Shown here: positions 1 to 9,693 of the stretch, one piece after another
Numbering within the stretch: position 1 is the stretch's first letter
How the letters are laid out: every line of letters begins with the position of its first letter
NCBI GenBank assembly: GCA_012840135.1
Contig: DUMA01000022.1
Span: forward strand, 372,001 to 436,000
DNA: 64,000 nucleotides
Reading direction: 5' to 3'
DNA from: Thermoanaerobacterales bacterium
Lineage (GTDB): Bacteria; Bacillota; Thermosediminibacteria; Thermosediminibacterales; Tepidanaerobacteraceae
Translations under genes and position numbers: made by a program
Notes under the pieces: generated by a model
What the model was told of the DNA's origin: nothing
The model's input: the letters and a program-made list of their open reading frames with translations, nothing else
Database searches by the model: none

Positions 1-3000
1 TTCTGGCCGCAAATGCATGTTTCTATATCCTTCCGTTTATCAGCTATGTCACTCTGGTAATAACCGCAATAATCGCAAATGGCATACACATATTTTACAG
101 GTTCCCGGTCGGGGAGCTTCTTTACATACCTGCTGGTCCACAGCTTTCCCCCAGCAATTAACTGACTCTCAGGCGCATATTCGGACAGTGCTACTTTGAG
201 GTCCCTATTGAGTTCCAAACCCTTAGCTTCCTCGCCATGATGATAAATTTGTAATTCCACCACATCTACGGGAAAACCGTACTTGGGAATTACATTATGT
301 TGAGATAAAAAGTTAAGAATATATCGCTTCTCTAAAGTATTTATGGTCTTTTTGATAATATCAGCTTTATCGTATAACCTCGCTTTTTTGTATTCCTCTT
401 CGACGGCTCTTAATTCCCTTAGGTCAGCCATCAGCTGCGCTTCTGCCCTGCTAAGCATTCCGTCTTTTTCATCTAATAGCCCCTCCAACCAGCTCCAGTC
501 GTCAACTCCAAGTATTCCCCATAATTTTTCGGGAATAATCCGTTTTAGACTGGTTTTTAACTCCTCAGGGCGACGTACTAAAAAATCTCTTAATGCTTGG
601 GTAGCCGATCTTCCGGATTCCTTAAAAAAAGCATTGACCTCGCCAAAATACTCAGGCCATTTTTTCCAAAACATTGCTAGAGCCACTGCATACATATGCC
701 TCTTTAAAATTTTTTCGTTACTAATCTCGATATGCGGAGAACGGATTTCCCCTTTAATAATCCGTACTGGTTCATTATAATGAGCAAAATCATGGGAGCG
801 TCGCTGGCAAAATGTAAGAGCAAAGCCTGTCGCATTAATCCTCCTCCCTGCGCGGCCAGCCCGCTGTATATAATTGGCCGCAGTTGGTGGGACATTTCGC
901 ATAAAAACTGTCTCAAGTTCCCCTACATCAACGCCCAGTTCAAAGGTGGTGGAACAACTCAAAACATTGATTCGCCCCTCGTAAAATTCTTTCTGAATTC
1001 TGCTTGCCATTTCAGTAGTAAGCTGTGCAGTGTGTTCGCTGGTATTCATGAACAAAGGCAAAAAATCGAGATATAGCTTTCTATAATGATTGCTTGCCAG
1101 TTCTTTTCCGAGATCGCATTTAACCAATTTACCATTACACCTGTAAGTAGGACAAACACCTCTAATATTGTGCAATGTAAGGGTTAAGCATTTGTTGCAT
1201 TTATACCAGGTCACAGAATCATCAATTACTGCAGGAACTATTCTCCAGTATTCTGGTTTCAAGATGTATACATCACCATGCCTAGGTTCAGGACGGCTTG
1301 AAAAATGATTTTTCCATGGTGCCCTCTCTCCTACCAGCAATTTACTCCAGATTTTTCCCAGAACTTCTTCAGCATTTTGGCGGGTAATGCTATTATCTAT
1401 GACCTTCGCTAATCTCAATAAATAATCCAGGCGGGCGTTGCTATGACTTTTATCTGTAGGATTCCAGCTGTAGATCCGTCCTGGAATTTTCATATTATCT
1501 TTAAAATAATATTGCTTATTTCTGGGTTCAAAGAAGGAATCGCTGGGTGAAACACAATCAGGGAACATAACAGCACCGTTTTTACGTACGCTGTCCAAGA
1601 GAACCATTATAAGGGTGGTTGCTTCGTCGGGAGTTAAGTTCCAGGGTTCCTGACATAAGGCCTTGGGAGGATTCCAGTTCAATGGCGGGACAGGCAAAAA
1701 TCCCAGCATTCCCTGGCCCTCCAACCCTAAGATTCGGTCTGCAGCCATAAACTCATGCAAAACCCATTTCCAGGCTTCCTGTTCTAACTGTTGAAAGCTC
1801 ATATCTGGAAAAAGATGAAGATCATAAATGACCTTCTTTACAAAGGCAGCCAAATCGCTAACTCTCCATTGATTTTCCAGAACCTGAACTTTATATTTCT
1901 CCAGAGTCATCACTATCAGCCGGCGGCGCAAAATCTGATTATAAGTAGCTTGTAGATAGCTGGCAAAATAAGCCGCATCCTGGCGGCTGTCAGAAAAAAT
2001 CAGCATGCGGCGGCTGCTTTTGTAATCATTGTCACCACCAATAGTTTCCCAATCATCCTCAGCAACAATATCAGTTTTAAATTCGACGGTCTGCTCAGGT
2101 ATCTGCTGGTAAAGAGCGGTAGCTAGAACGCTGGTTATAGCCTCAGCACCTACAATAAATCGCCTTACCACAGATCCCAACGAATTGATACTTCCGCAGG
2201 CCGGACACTTATGAACATTTCCGTTTTTGCTCGGCACTTTTATAACTCGAAAGATATATTCTTCACTACAGTTACAAAAGGGCTCAGTACTATCAGCAGA
2301 TTTTACAGAACCGCACTTCCCGCATAAAAGATAATTTTCCTCCGATAGTGTATATTCTCCACCCTCAGCAACTATTTCGTCTTCGTTATCTTCGGAAACA
2401 GGTTTTTTATCATCAAGGAGTAAGAAATATACCAGATTATTAATATCATCGTAAAAGCGATTGCCTGGCTGTTTGAGAACTTCATGCTGATTAACGTTAG
2501 TTAATTCTCCCACCAGATACAGAGAATTGCACCTGTAGCAGGTAGCAACTTCAAAGACGGGATAATAGTTTCCGTCATTTCCTTCAGCCAACTCCCGCCG
2601 TTCCATATACAACCGTTTTTCAGGCAACAATGAAACATATCCGCCTTCAACCGCTCGAATAAACAAATGGTACCTGGCTGGCAGAAGAGCTTGCCCGTTA
2701 ATATCCATTTTAGCTTTGCTTGCAAGGTATACAAGGGCCACTAAATTGTTTTGTTTGTCTTTATCTTCCGGGAATAACTCACCTGCTGCTTCGGCAATAG
2801 AATACGGCTGCTTTTCCAGCATTTGCTGTAAGGTAATGAGTCGGCTGTCCCCGGAAAGGACCCAGTATATGAACCTTTCCCATTCTCCCTCACACCGATT
2901 CAATGCTGCTTTTAATATTTCCTCAGGAATTCCTGAATTAAGGCCTTCCTCCATCATCTTCGAGATTTTATCGGGGTCTTTTCCATCTACTAACTCAACC

Positions 3001-4064
3001 CATCGCTGGTAAAGTTTATTTTTTGGATTTCCCCAGCTCCTTCCGGCAATTTTCAAATGCTTCTTATAGCCAATCACTATATCCTGCCGTGCGGGATCCT
3101 CAGCAACCCATTCAAATTTTTCACCGAAAAGTCTTCCTCCAAAGATGGCCAGCTGTTTAAAATTTTTTTCATTTTCACCCAATGTTGCGCTGGTGCCTAT
3201 ACACTGCAGAGCTCCGGGCTTACTTTTTACAATTCTATCCTTTAAGCGTCTTAAAAGCATGGCCATTTCTATTCCTTTAGCTCCAGAATATGTATGAACT
3301 TCATCAATAACGATAAACCGCCAATCCTTGGCATACTCGCCATCAAAAAATACATGGTCTTCGGGTCGCAGTAATAAAAATTCCAGCATAGCATAATTGG
3401 TAAGCAGAATATGTGGAGGTGATTCCTTCATTCTCTCCCTGGAAAGCAATTCGTTGGGCAGCAATTCTTCTTTCGGATTCATTCGTTTAAAGCGTTCCAC
3501 CGCTCGACTTTCGTCATGTTCTGTCTCTCCGGTGTAGCTACCAAAAGTAATCTCAGGGTAATTTTTAAGCAGCTTTCGTAACCTCTTTAACTGGTCATTG
3601 GCCAGAGCATTCATTGGGTAAAGGAGCAGCGCTCGCACTCCGGGGCCTAGCCTGCCTTGTTCCTTCTGCTGGAACAAATGATTGAGGATAGGAATCAGAA
3701 ATGTCTCGGTTTTTCCGCTGCCGGTCCCTGTAGCTACAATAATATTTCTTCTTTCTTCCACCAACTTCCTGATAGCAATTTCCTGGTGCATATATAAATT
3801 CCGGTCTAAGGGTAATTCTGGAGTGCATAGTTTTCTAAATTCTGGAGATAACACCCCTTGCTCTATTAAGAAATTAATTGAATGACCATTTTCAAAAGGC
3901 GGGGTTGCTTCCAAAATTGGGCCTTTGAAAAATTTCCCTTGCTTTCTCAACTCCTCAGTCAGTTGCTTTTGCAAATCCTTATTGTTGAAAGCAAAAGTTG
4001 TTTCTAGGTAATCTAAATACCTTTTTACAATAGCATCAGTTGCTTTTAAAGGATCTAAACTCAT
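1..4064 (-). CDS. druE: DruE-like giant DEAD/DEAH-box helicase, 3' end outside window (Druantia type III candidate)
   Basis: The open frame starts at ATG 4064 behind a GGAGGG Shine-Dalgarno and runs 1354 codons without a stop to the window edge, so the C-terminus is missing. Visible motifs are Walker A GTGSGKT (residues 113-119), Walker B DEVH (254-257), motif III GTSATLG, FSDSRQDAA near 690, and motif VI QRAGRAGRR near 1065-1073. Between the two RecA lobes lie several CxxC pairs (about 512, 582 and 621), suggesting a zinc-binding insert. Another CxxC and a CxC close the visible part. This layout is known from DUF1998-containing helicases such as DruE; the DUF1998 region itself would lie outside the window. 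The start overlaps the upstream 1299-aa gene by 29 nt, so translation is probably coupled. Assignment to Druantia is inference from size, motifs and partner. DISARM or Dpd helicases are alternatives, but their partner genes are not seen here. Confidence 0.62.
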   Translation of the reverse strand, partial: MSLDPLKATDAIVKRYLDYLETTFAFNNKDLQKQLTEELRKQGKFFKGPILEATPPFENGHSINFLIEQGVLSPEFRKLCTPELPLDRNLYMHQEIAIRKLVEERRNIIVATGTGSGKTETFLIPILNHLFQQKEQGRLGPGVRALLLYPMNALANDQLKRLRKLLKNYPEITFGSYTGETEHDESRAVERFKRMNPKEELLPNELLSRERMKESPPHILLTNYAMLEFLLLRPEDHVFFDGEYAKDWRFIVIDEVHTYSGAKGIEMAMLLRRLKDRIVKSKPGALQCIGTSATLGENEKNFKQLAIFGGRLFGEKFEWVAEDPARQDIVIGYKKHLKIAGRSWGNPKNKLYQRWVELVDGKDPDKISKMMEEGLNSGIPEEILKAALNRCEGEWERFIYWVLSGDSRLITLQQMLEKQPYSIAEAAGELFPEDKDKQNNLVALVYLASKAKMDINGQALLPARYHLFIRAVEGGYVSLLPEKRLYMERRELAEGNDGNYYPVFEVATCYRCNSLYLVGELTNVNQHEVLKQPGNRFYDDINNLVYFLLLDDKKPVSEDNEDEIVAEGGEYTLSEENYLLCGKCGSVKSADSTEPFCNCSEEYIFRVIKVPSKNGNVHKCPACGSINSLGSVVRRFIVGAEAITSVLATALYQQIPEQTVEFKTDIVAEDDWETIGGDNDYKSSRRMLIFSDSRQDAAYFASYLQATYNQILRRRLIVMTLEKYKVQVLENQWRVSDLAAFVKKVIYDLHLFPDMSFQQLEQEAWKWVLHEFMAADRILGLEGQGMLGFLPVPPLNWNPPKALCQEPWNLTPDEATTLIMVLLDSVRKNGAVMFPDCVSPSDSFFEPRNKQYYFKDNMKIPGRIYSWNPTDKSHSNARLDYLLRLAKVIDNSITRQNAEEVLGKIWSKLLVGERAPWKNHFSSRPEPRHGDVYILKPEYWRIVPAVIDDSVTWYKCNKCLTLTLHNIRGVCPTYRCNGKLVKCDLGKELASNHYRKLYLDFLPLFMNTSEHTAQLTTEMASRIQKEFYEGRINVLSCSTTFELGVDVGELETVFMRNVPPTAANYIQRAGRAGRRINATGFALTFCQRRSHDFAHYNEPVRIIKGEIRSPHIEISNEKILKRHMYAVALAMFWKKWPEYFGEVNAFFKESGRSATQALRDFLVRRPEELKTSLKRIIPEKLWGILGVDDWSWLEGLLDEKDGMLSRAEAQLMADLRELRAVEEEYKKARLYDKADIIKKTINTLEKRYILNFLSQHNVIPKYGFPVDVVELQIYHHGEEAKGLELNRDLKVALSEYAPESQLIAGGKLWTSRYVKKLPDREPVKYVYAICDYCGYYQSDIADKRKDIETCICGQ

Positions 4065-7000
4065 CTTTTTCCCTCCTTATCATAACATGTATATAATCTG
4101 GGAAAATTACTTCCTTTTTGCATTCTCTATGGGCATTCTCCCAAAACAACGTCCGGCACCTTTTACAATACATTACCCCATCTCTATCTCTATCAAGTAG
4201 AAATGGCAACCTGTTAAAATCTTCTGACCCTAAATAAAAACTTACAGGGTTATAATTTAACTCTACCGGTTTTTCTTCATCATCGGTAGTATAAACCATC
4301 CCTTGAAACCGTTCCTCTCCTTCAAACTCAGGGGAGATACGGATATCCTGGATCCAGTATTCTCTTCCAGCCAGAATTTTTTTACCCTCACACTCGAATG
4401 CCTTGATTGTAAGGCCATTTTCAAACATATCCTGCAAAAATTCGTCTCTGGATCCAATCATTACGTCAAAACAGTTTTCATTATTTGGACATGGCATCAG
4501 AATTTCATCTTCACTCCATGGATCATCAACGGCGAACTGCAGTCTGTACCGGCCTGCAGGAAATCGGTCCCTGGGTTCGATAATTTCCGCGCGGGTATCC
4601 CTATCGGGGATATGATATTCAAACACACTGATTACGGACATATTTAGGGGCCAGAAACGAACAACCCTTCCGGTAGCTTCGCCGAGATCTTTCCATTCCA
4701 GAGAAAGCGTGCGCATATTATCATGAACCTTCTGTTCTATTTTAATTCCCTCTACCTGCCAGCGAGTCCTTACTCGAACCAGGGGGAATGGAGGAAGGCG
4801 ATTATCCTCAAAAGCAAGTATCAGAGTGTGAACTGGTTTGCTGGTTTCCCGAAGGGCGTCGCTGAATTGCCGTAGGTTAAAGGTAACGATTCCCTGCTTT
4901 ACCGGGCTGGAAATAACCTGCCTATTATCTTCCAATGCCAATGTAACCAATCCAGAAATAAAAGGTGATAATCGCAGCTGAATTTCCCCCAAGTCTTCAT
5001 GCCATAATTCTTCTACTTCTGCTCTCCAAATATCATTTTCGCTTTTTCGCCAGCGAATGCCTGGGATTTCTATATAAACCTCAAATGCAAAGTGCTGCGC
5101 ATCCTTCACGTAATAACATATTTCCCCGGAAATATGCTGTTGCCGGGTGTCAAATTTTATCACCGCTTTACGAGGAGAACTATCGACTAATGCTCCGGGT
5201 GGATGAACCGAAAAGCTAAACGGATAGCGAGAATAAATTTCCAATTTACCCATTTCTTCTATTTTCATTTGAGGATAGTATATATCTCGATCAAAGTGTA
5301 GCTCCGTGTATGGAATTATGATGAAATCTTCACTCCAAATCACACTCTGCTTGAAAATTAAAGATGCTTTGCAAAACCCAATAACCTTTCCTGCAATAGC
5401 TTCAAGAGGTAGATAAACATCCTTATCTGCGCAAATCAAGTTTCCAAGCTTTTCTAAAGGGAAATAAAGAGTACCATCACTGTAATCCAAACGCACCCCG
5501 TACAGACTTAGTTCTTCAGAATTATGAGGTGTGAATATAATACACGGCAACCTGTCTATGTACACTGGAGTATTACCTTTGGACTTTAAAAATGTTGCCC
5601 TATTTTCTCCAATCAATCGTGGCTCCAGTTTTATTTTTCGTTTAAGGATGGATAATCCAGTTACCGACTTAACCAGTACCATGTCTACATCTTCTAGGCT
5701 TAAATACCAGTATTCGTAGCCGGCCCAGCCACCGCCCAAAATCCCTTGCTCTTTAACTGCCACATCGGGTTCTATTTTACTTCCAGCAGGTGTCACAAGA
5801 TATACATCTCCTGCCGGTAGTTGTTCATTTTCGATTAACTCTCCCCGCGAATTGAAAAGCAGGCATAATTTATCACCATCTAAACCTTTAATTTCCCAAC
5901 TTCGATCGATTTCTCCGCATATGAATTCAAAATTGTACACAGACTCAGGTTGTTCCAGTTCCATAATAACAGGCTCAGTTCGAAAATGGTCTTCTTTAAT
6001 TTGTTTTATAAAAACTTTTTTTATCCATTCTATCCCCGATTCTCCCCGAATTATAAATACAGCTTCTGTCGCCTCTTTTACTGGTTGTTGGGGTAGCTCC
6101 GCTTCAATGGAACCATTAAGAGTATTCAATCTGATAATTGGCCGGCGTAAAGCCATATCTCCAGTTTCTCGCCAGTCCCATTGCTGTTTGGCTTCAATCA
6201 GCATATTTTTCCCGTATTGATGCCACCATTTTTCCATATTATGTATAATTCTGGAGGGTAAGGCGATATCTTTAATGCACTGATCGCCTTGATCCAGCTT
6301 CTGCATTAGTAACATGGAATTAAAAATAAATTTTACTGACAAATCTCCTCCTTGCAACAAAAAAGTGCGGGTAGATTCATTCAAAGCATATAAGGGCTTA
6401 TTAATTCGTTCTATTTTTTCTCTCAATTCTGTTTTCTGTTTCCTTATGTCGATCAAACTAGAGTATAGAAAATCTTCATCTACATCTTTTCCAATTAAAT
6501 GTAATTTGTCTAATAGCACGTCGATTTCAATCTGACTTGATATTTTGCCTTTTATAGACTCAATCTCGCGGCGAATATTTCTCTGTTGATTCAATTCTTC
6601 TATCCCATCCTCCAGCCTACCCTTACCCAGCTTAATCAGCCTCATTTTGTATCCAGCAATTTCATCTTTTAACCTGGATAATTGTTCTTTATAGAGGAAA
6701 TGTTGTTGCTGTGAAATAGTCATTTCTGGCTTATATGCAGCTATTTCCTGCTCGGCTTTATTCATGTCCTCTAATTGCTTCTCAATTTCCCGACGTACTT
6801 CTATGAGTTCTCGAACTCTCTTCAACCCTTCGGGTAATATCAATCGTGGCTCTTCTAGAAGATGGCTCTTCACAGGTAAATTGCAAAGATATCGCACCAG
6901 CTTGCGCTTACATTCCACAGCCTGTTTATAACGCCACCACAGCACTAAACGCAATAGCCATCCCCAGCAACCGGTAAACACCCTGTTGATAGCAAAAAAC

Positions 7001-7935
7001 TCTCTTGCTATTTTCTCAATATTTCCAATTGGAAGCTCTAATAGAGGATCAACAAAACTTTCATCCCAGTAGTCCAATACTTGAGCAGCAGCTGACTCTA
7101 TTTTTTGATTAAATTCACAAAGTTCGTTAAGCTTAGCTCTTCTAATTTCCGCAAATTCATAAGCTTTTTCCAATAAGGTACACACCTGGTATAAATTATC
7201 CCGTTCTGCTTCTGCACGATCAAGCCAGTTGTCCGGCAAAGCCAACAGCTCATTAAGCTCATCAAATTCTCTAAGTTTATTTTTCAATTCATTTAACCGC
7301 AATAGGTTATCCCTATTTTTCAATAATTCCAACGCGATTATTATAGACTCTTCGCGTTTTTCAAGTTCAGTCATTTGTTCCTGCAAATTTTGATAGATTG
7401 TGTATTCATGTTGCCAATTTAATACAATATGTCTTATTTCGTTTAAGTTTACCAGGTTTTTAAAGGGATTCAGATTTTTACGATTTATGTATAATGCCAT
7501 AACTACATCCCTGAAATAATTGTCCAAATAATAATTCGGTACATAGCCATGAGACAGAATTGGAATTATATAGCGCAGTTTACCTTCAAAGTTGGGTAAT
7601 TTATACTTTTCAATCGCCTGAATGAAGGTTTCGCCCAAAATCTTCTGCCATTTTATCTGAGCATCCGGTAATTCTAAAGCTCTGTATACCGGCTCCCAAA
7701 AGTTATCTCTGTAATGCAATATTCCCATCCAAACAAGAAATACAGCAACACTTAGAGAATTCTCAATGTCAGGATTTGGTTTTTTTAACTCCTTTGAAAT
7801 CAATTCTGATAGGTGTTTTAGCTCTTCATCGTTTAATTCAATATCTCCTAAAAGGGTCATGTTCGAAGAAGTAGTCAATAACTCTTCAAAATAAATGTCA
7901 CTTTCCTGCAAATTTTTACACCGGAGCAATTCCAT
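4036..7935 (-). CDS. druH: DruH-like 1299-aa protein, partner of the giant helicase
   Basis: I chose the ATG at 7935 because AAGGTGA lies just upstream; the frame also opens at a TTG 27 nt earlier that has no ribosome site. The sequence contains no enzyme motif that I recognise. Residues 1-180 look helical. Strong coiled-coil stretches cover roughly 180-270 and 370-520, and a tryptophan-rich hydrophobic patch lies between them (about 320-338, with CWGW and LVLWWRY). The second half (about 600-1200) looks beta-rich. A CKRC...HREC zinc knuckle sits close to the C-terminus. A protein of this size, encoded immediately before and overlapping a giant DUF1998-type helicase, is the arrangement of DruH-DruE in Druantia type III. 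Family membership is inferred from context and not from a recognised domain. It could instead be an undescribed partner of a related helicase. Confidence 0.48.
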   Translation of the reverse strand: MELLRCKNLQESDIYFEELLTTSSNMTLLGDIELNDEELKHLSELISKELKKPNPDIENSLSVAVFLVWMGILHYRDNFWEPVYRALELPDAQIKWQKILGETFIQAIEKYKLPNFEGKLRYIIPILSHGYVPNYYLDNYFRDVVMALYINRKNLNPFKNLVNLNEIRHIVLNWQHEYTIYQNLQEQMTELEKREESIIIALELLKNRDNLLRLNELKNKLREFDELNELLALPDNWLDRAEAERDNLYQVCTLLEKAYEFAEIRRAKLNELCEFNQKIESAAAQVLDYWDESFVDPLLELPIGNIEKIAREFFAINRVFTGCWGWLLRLVLWWRYKQAVECKRKLVRYLCNLPVKSHLLEEPRLILPEGLKRVRELIEVRREIEKQLEDMNKAEQEIAAYKPEMTISQQQHFLYKEQLSRLKDEIAGYKMRLIKLGKGRLEDGIEELNQQRNIRREIESIKGKISSQIEIDVLLDKLHLIGKDVDEDFLYSSLIDIRKQKTELREKIERINKPLYALNESTRTFLLQGGDLSVKFIFNSMLLMQKLDQGDQCIKDIALPSRIIHNMEKWWHQYGKNMLIEAKQQWDWRETGDMALRRPIIRLNTLNGSIEAELPQQPVKEATEAVFIIRGESGIEWIKKVFIKQIKEDHFRTEPVIMELEQPESVYNFEFICGEIDRSWEIKGLDGDKLCLLFNSRGELIENEQLPAGDVYLVTPAGSKIEPDVAVKEQGILGGGWAGYEYWYLSLEDVDMVLVKSVTGLSILKRKIKLEPRLIGENRATFLKSKGNTPVYIDRLPCIIFTPHNSEELSLYGVRLDYSDGTLYFPLEKLGNLICADKDVYLPLEAIAGKVIGFCKASLIFKQSVIWSEDFIIIPYTELHFDRDIYYPQMKIEEMGKLEIYSRYPFSFSVHPPGALVDSSPRKAVIKFDTRQQHISGEICYYVKDAQHFAFEVYIEIPGIRWRKSENDIWRAEVEELWHEDLGEIQLRLSPFISGLVTLALEDNRQVISSPVKQGIVTFNLRQFSDALRETSKPVHTLILAFEDNRLPPFPLVRVRTRWQVEGIKIEQKVHDNMRTLSLEWKDLGEATGRVVRFWPLNMSVISVFEYHIPDRDTRAEIIEPRDRFPAGRYRLQFAVDDPWSEDEILMPCPNNENCFDVMIGSRDEFLQDMFENGLTIKAFECEGKKILAGREYWIQDIRISPEFEGEERFQGMVYTTDDEEKPVELNYNPVSFYLGSEDFNRLPFLLDRDRDGVMYCKRCRTLFWENAHRECKKEVIFPDYIHVMIRREKDEFRSFKSN

Positions 7936-8058
7936 TTTTTCACCTTCCTGAAAATGCCCCAAATCTTATAAATAAAGTACTAACAATTATGGTTTATATT
8001 CTACATTTTGTTTAATAATTCCTTTTCTTTTAAATGTTAATTTAGAAATCATTTCTTT

Positions 8059-8086
8059 TTGCATATGATAGTCTTTTTGTGATAAT
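8059..8086 (+). promoter_or_regulatory. Candidate sigma-A promoter for cca
   Basis: TTGCAT (8059-8064) and GATAAT (8081-8086) are separated by 16 bp, about 50 bp upstream of the cca start. The surrounding region is very AT-rich, so a chance match is possible. Confidence 0.35.
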
Positions 8087-8135
8087 ATGTATTTAAGCAT
8101 GCGATGAAACACAATGAACAAATGGAGAGTCAAAA

Positions 8136-9551
8136 ATGGAGCTTTGCTTTGAGGTACCTGTGTTCATAAAGGATATATGCATGAAACTGAATGCTGCGGG
8201 ATTTAAAGCCTATGTGGTGGGCGGAGCCCTGCGGGATATGTTGCTGGGTCGTAAAAACCCGGATTTTGACATCGCCACCAGTGCTCTGCCTCATGAGATA
8301 GCATCGGTTTTCCCCGATGCGATACCTTACGGAGATTTCGGGACCATGATGGTGCTGAGGAAAGAGAGTGACAGCGCCATTGAAACTGAAAATCGGGAAT
8401 TGCAAAACCACAAGGATATCGACCCCGGGTACAAAAACCGCGAAAATCTAATCAAAATCGAGATTACCCCTTTCAGGAACGATGCTCCCGGTCGAAAGCC
8501 GGATTATGCTTTCGGCGGCAACATTTATACCGACCTGGCTCGCCGGGATTTTACCATAAATTCCATGGCCTACGACCCCGTTTCCGGGGAATTTTTAGAT
8601 CCTTTCGACGGTCGGAAAGATTTACAGTCAGGCATTATAAAGTGCACGGGTTCCACCAGAAGAATCTGGGAGGACCCCCTCCGGGCCATGAGAGCCGCGC
8701 GCTTCCAGGCTCAGCTGGGATTTTCCATCGATGCTTCCACCCTTTACGCACTAAGAGCCGGGGCTCCCGGGCTCGCCGATATTTCCCGGGAAAGAATCCG
8801 GGACGAGTTATCCAAACTCATAACCGCAGACCATGCCTTTGACGGCCTTGTAACCCTCGTCGTAACAGGACTCATGGAACACATCATCCCCGAGCTCATG
8901 GAAGGCATGGGCATGATGCACTTCAACAAGCCGGTGGATGTGTTGGAACACAATCTCATAGCCTGCAGGATAATTAGGAATACGTTGCCCTTGCGCCTTG
9001 CCGCCCTGCTACACGATGTGGCAAAACCCCGCACCGCCATCCGGGGTGAAAAGGGACTGGAATTCCCAAAGCATCACATAAGCTCGGCTCAACTGGCAGG
9101 TGAGATACTGGCAGGTCTTCGCTATGATAAAAAGATAATCAAAAAAGTGGTGCTTTTAATTAAGCACCACATGTTTCACTACGCCCCCGAAACGCCTATA
9201 TCCGATGCCCGCCGGCTCATATCAAAAGTGGGATGGGAAAACATCTACGACCTCATAGATCTAAGGGTGGCCGACCGGTTGGCTAGCGGATTCGAAAAGG
9301 CGGTGGGCAGGGGGCTTCGCAAATTGATCGACGATCTGGAGATTTTAAAGCAGGAGCACAGTGATTATCAATTAAAGGACCTGGACATCTGCGGCAGGGA
9401 TATTATAAAAAATCTAAACATTGAGCCGGGGCCTAAAGTTGGAGAAATACTCAACATACTTTTGGATAAGGTGCTGGAAGACCCTTCGATAAATAAGAGA
9501 GAAATTTTAATACAAATTGCCCGAAAGGAACTTTCAGAAAAGAGCCTTTAG
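8136..9551 (+). CDS. cca: CCA tRNA nucleotidyltransferase with HD domain
   Basis: This enzyme adds or repairs the CCA end of tRNAs. The class II nucleotidyltransferase head is clear: GGALRD (29-34), the catalytic DFD (43-45) and RRDFTINSMA (136-145). An HD phosphohydrolase domain follows, with LLHDVAKP around residues 291-298. At 471 aa it is a full-length HD-type family member. A charged, low-conservation stretch at about 75-105, inside the head domain, looks like a lineage-specific insertion. The ATG follows GGAG at good spacing. The gene faces away from the druHE pair and converges on purD. It could act only as a poly(A) polymerase or a split-activity enzyme, but the full motif set favours a CCA-adding enzyme. 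Confidence 0.9.
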   Translation: MELCFEVPVFIKDICMKLNAAGFKAYVVGGALRDMLLGRKNPDFDIATSALPHEIASVFPDAIPYGDFGTMMVLRKESDSAIETENRELQNHKDIDPGYKNRENLIKIEITPFRNDAPGRKPDYAFGGNIYTDLARRDFTINSMAYDPVSGEFLDPFDGRKDLQSGIIKCTGSTRRIWEDPLRAMRAARFQAQLGFSIDASTLYALRAGAPGLADISRERIRDELSKLITADHAFDGLVTLVVTGLMEHIIPELMEGMGMMHFNKPVDVLEHNLIACRIIRNTLPLRLAALLHDVAKPRTAIRGEKGLEFPKHHISSAQLAGEILAGLRYDKKIIKKVVLLIKHHMFHYAPETPISDARRLISKVGWENIYDLIDLRVADRLASGFEKAVGRGLRKLIDDLEILKQEHSDYQLKDLDICGRDIIKNLNIEPGPKVGEILNILLDKVLEDPSINKREILIQIARKELSEKSL

Positions 9552-9693
9552 ATCTCCCATACCACCTTCACAGCGCTACATATGATAAAATATGGCAATT
9601 TTTCGGGATTTTTATACTATGATACAGGTGCAAAAACCTGCTTTTGTGATTCGTGATTGCACAGCCAAGCGGTAGGTGCTGAGCCTTCACTTA

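Noticed and set aside
1-7935. Assignment of the helicase pair to DISARM.
   Set aside because: No methyltransferase, phospholipase-D-type gene or separate DUF1998 gene is visible, and the large partner does not look like a DISARM subunit. The left flank is unseen, so this is not final.
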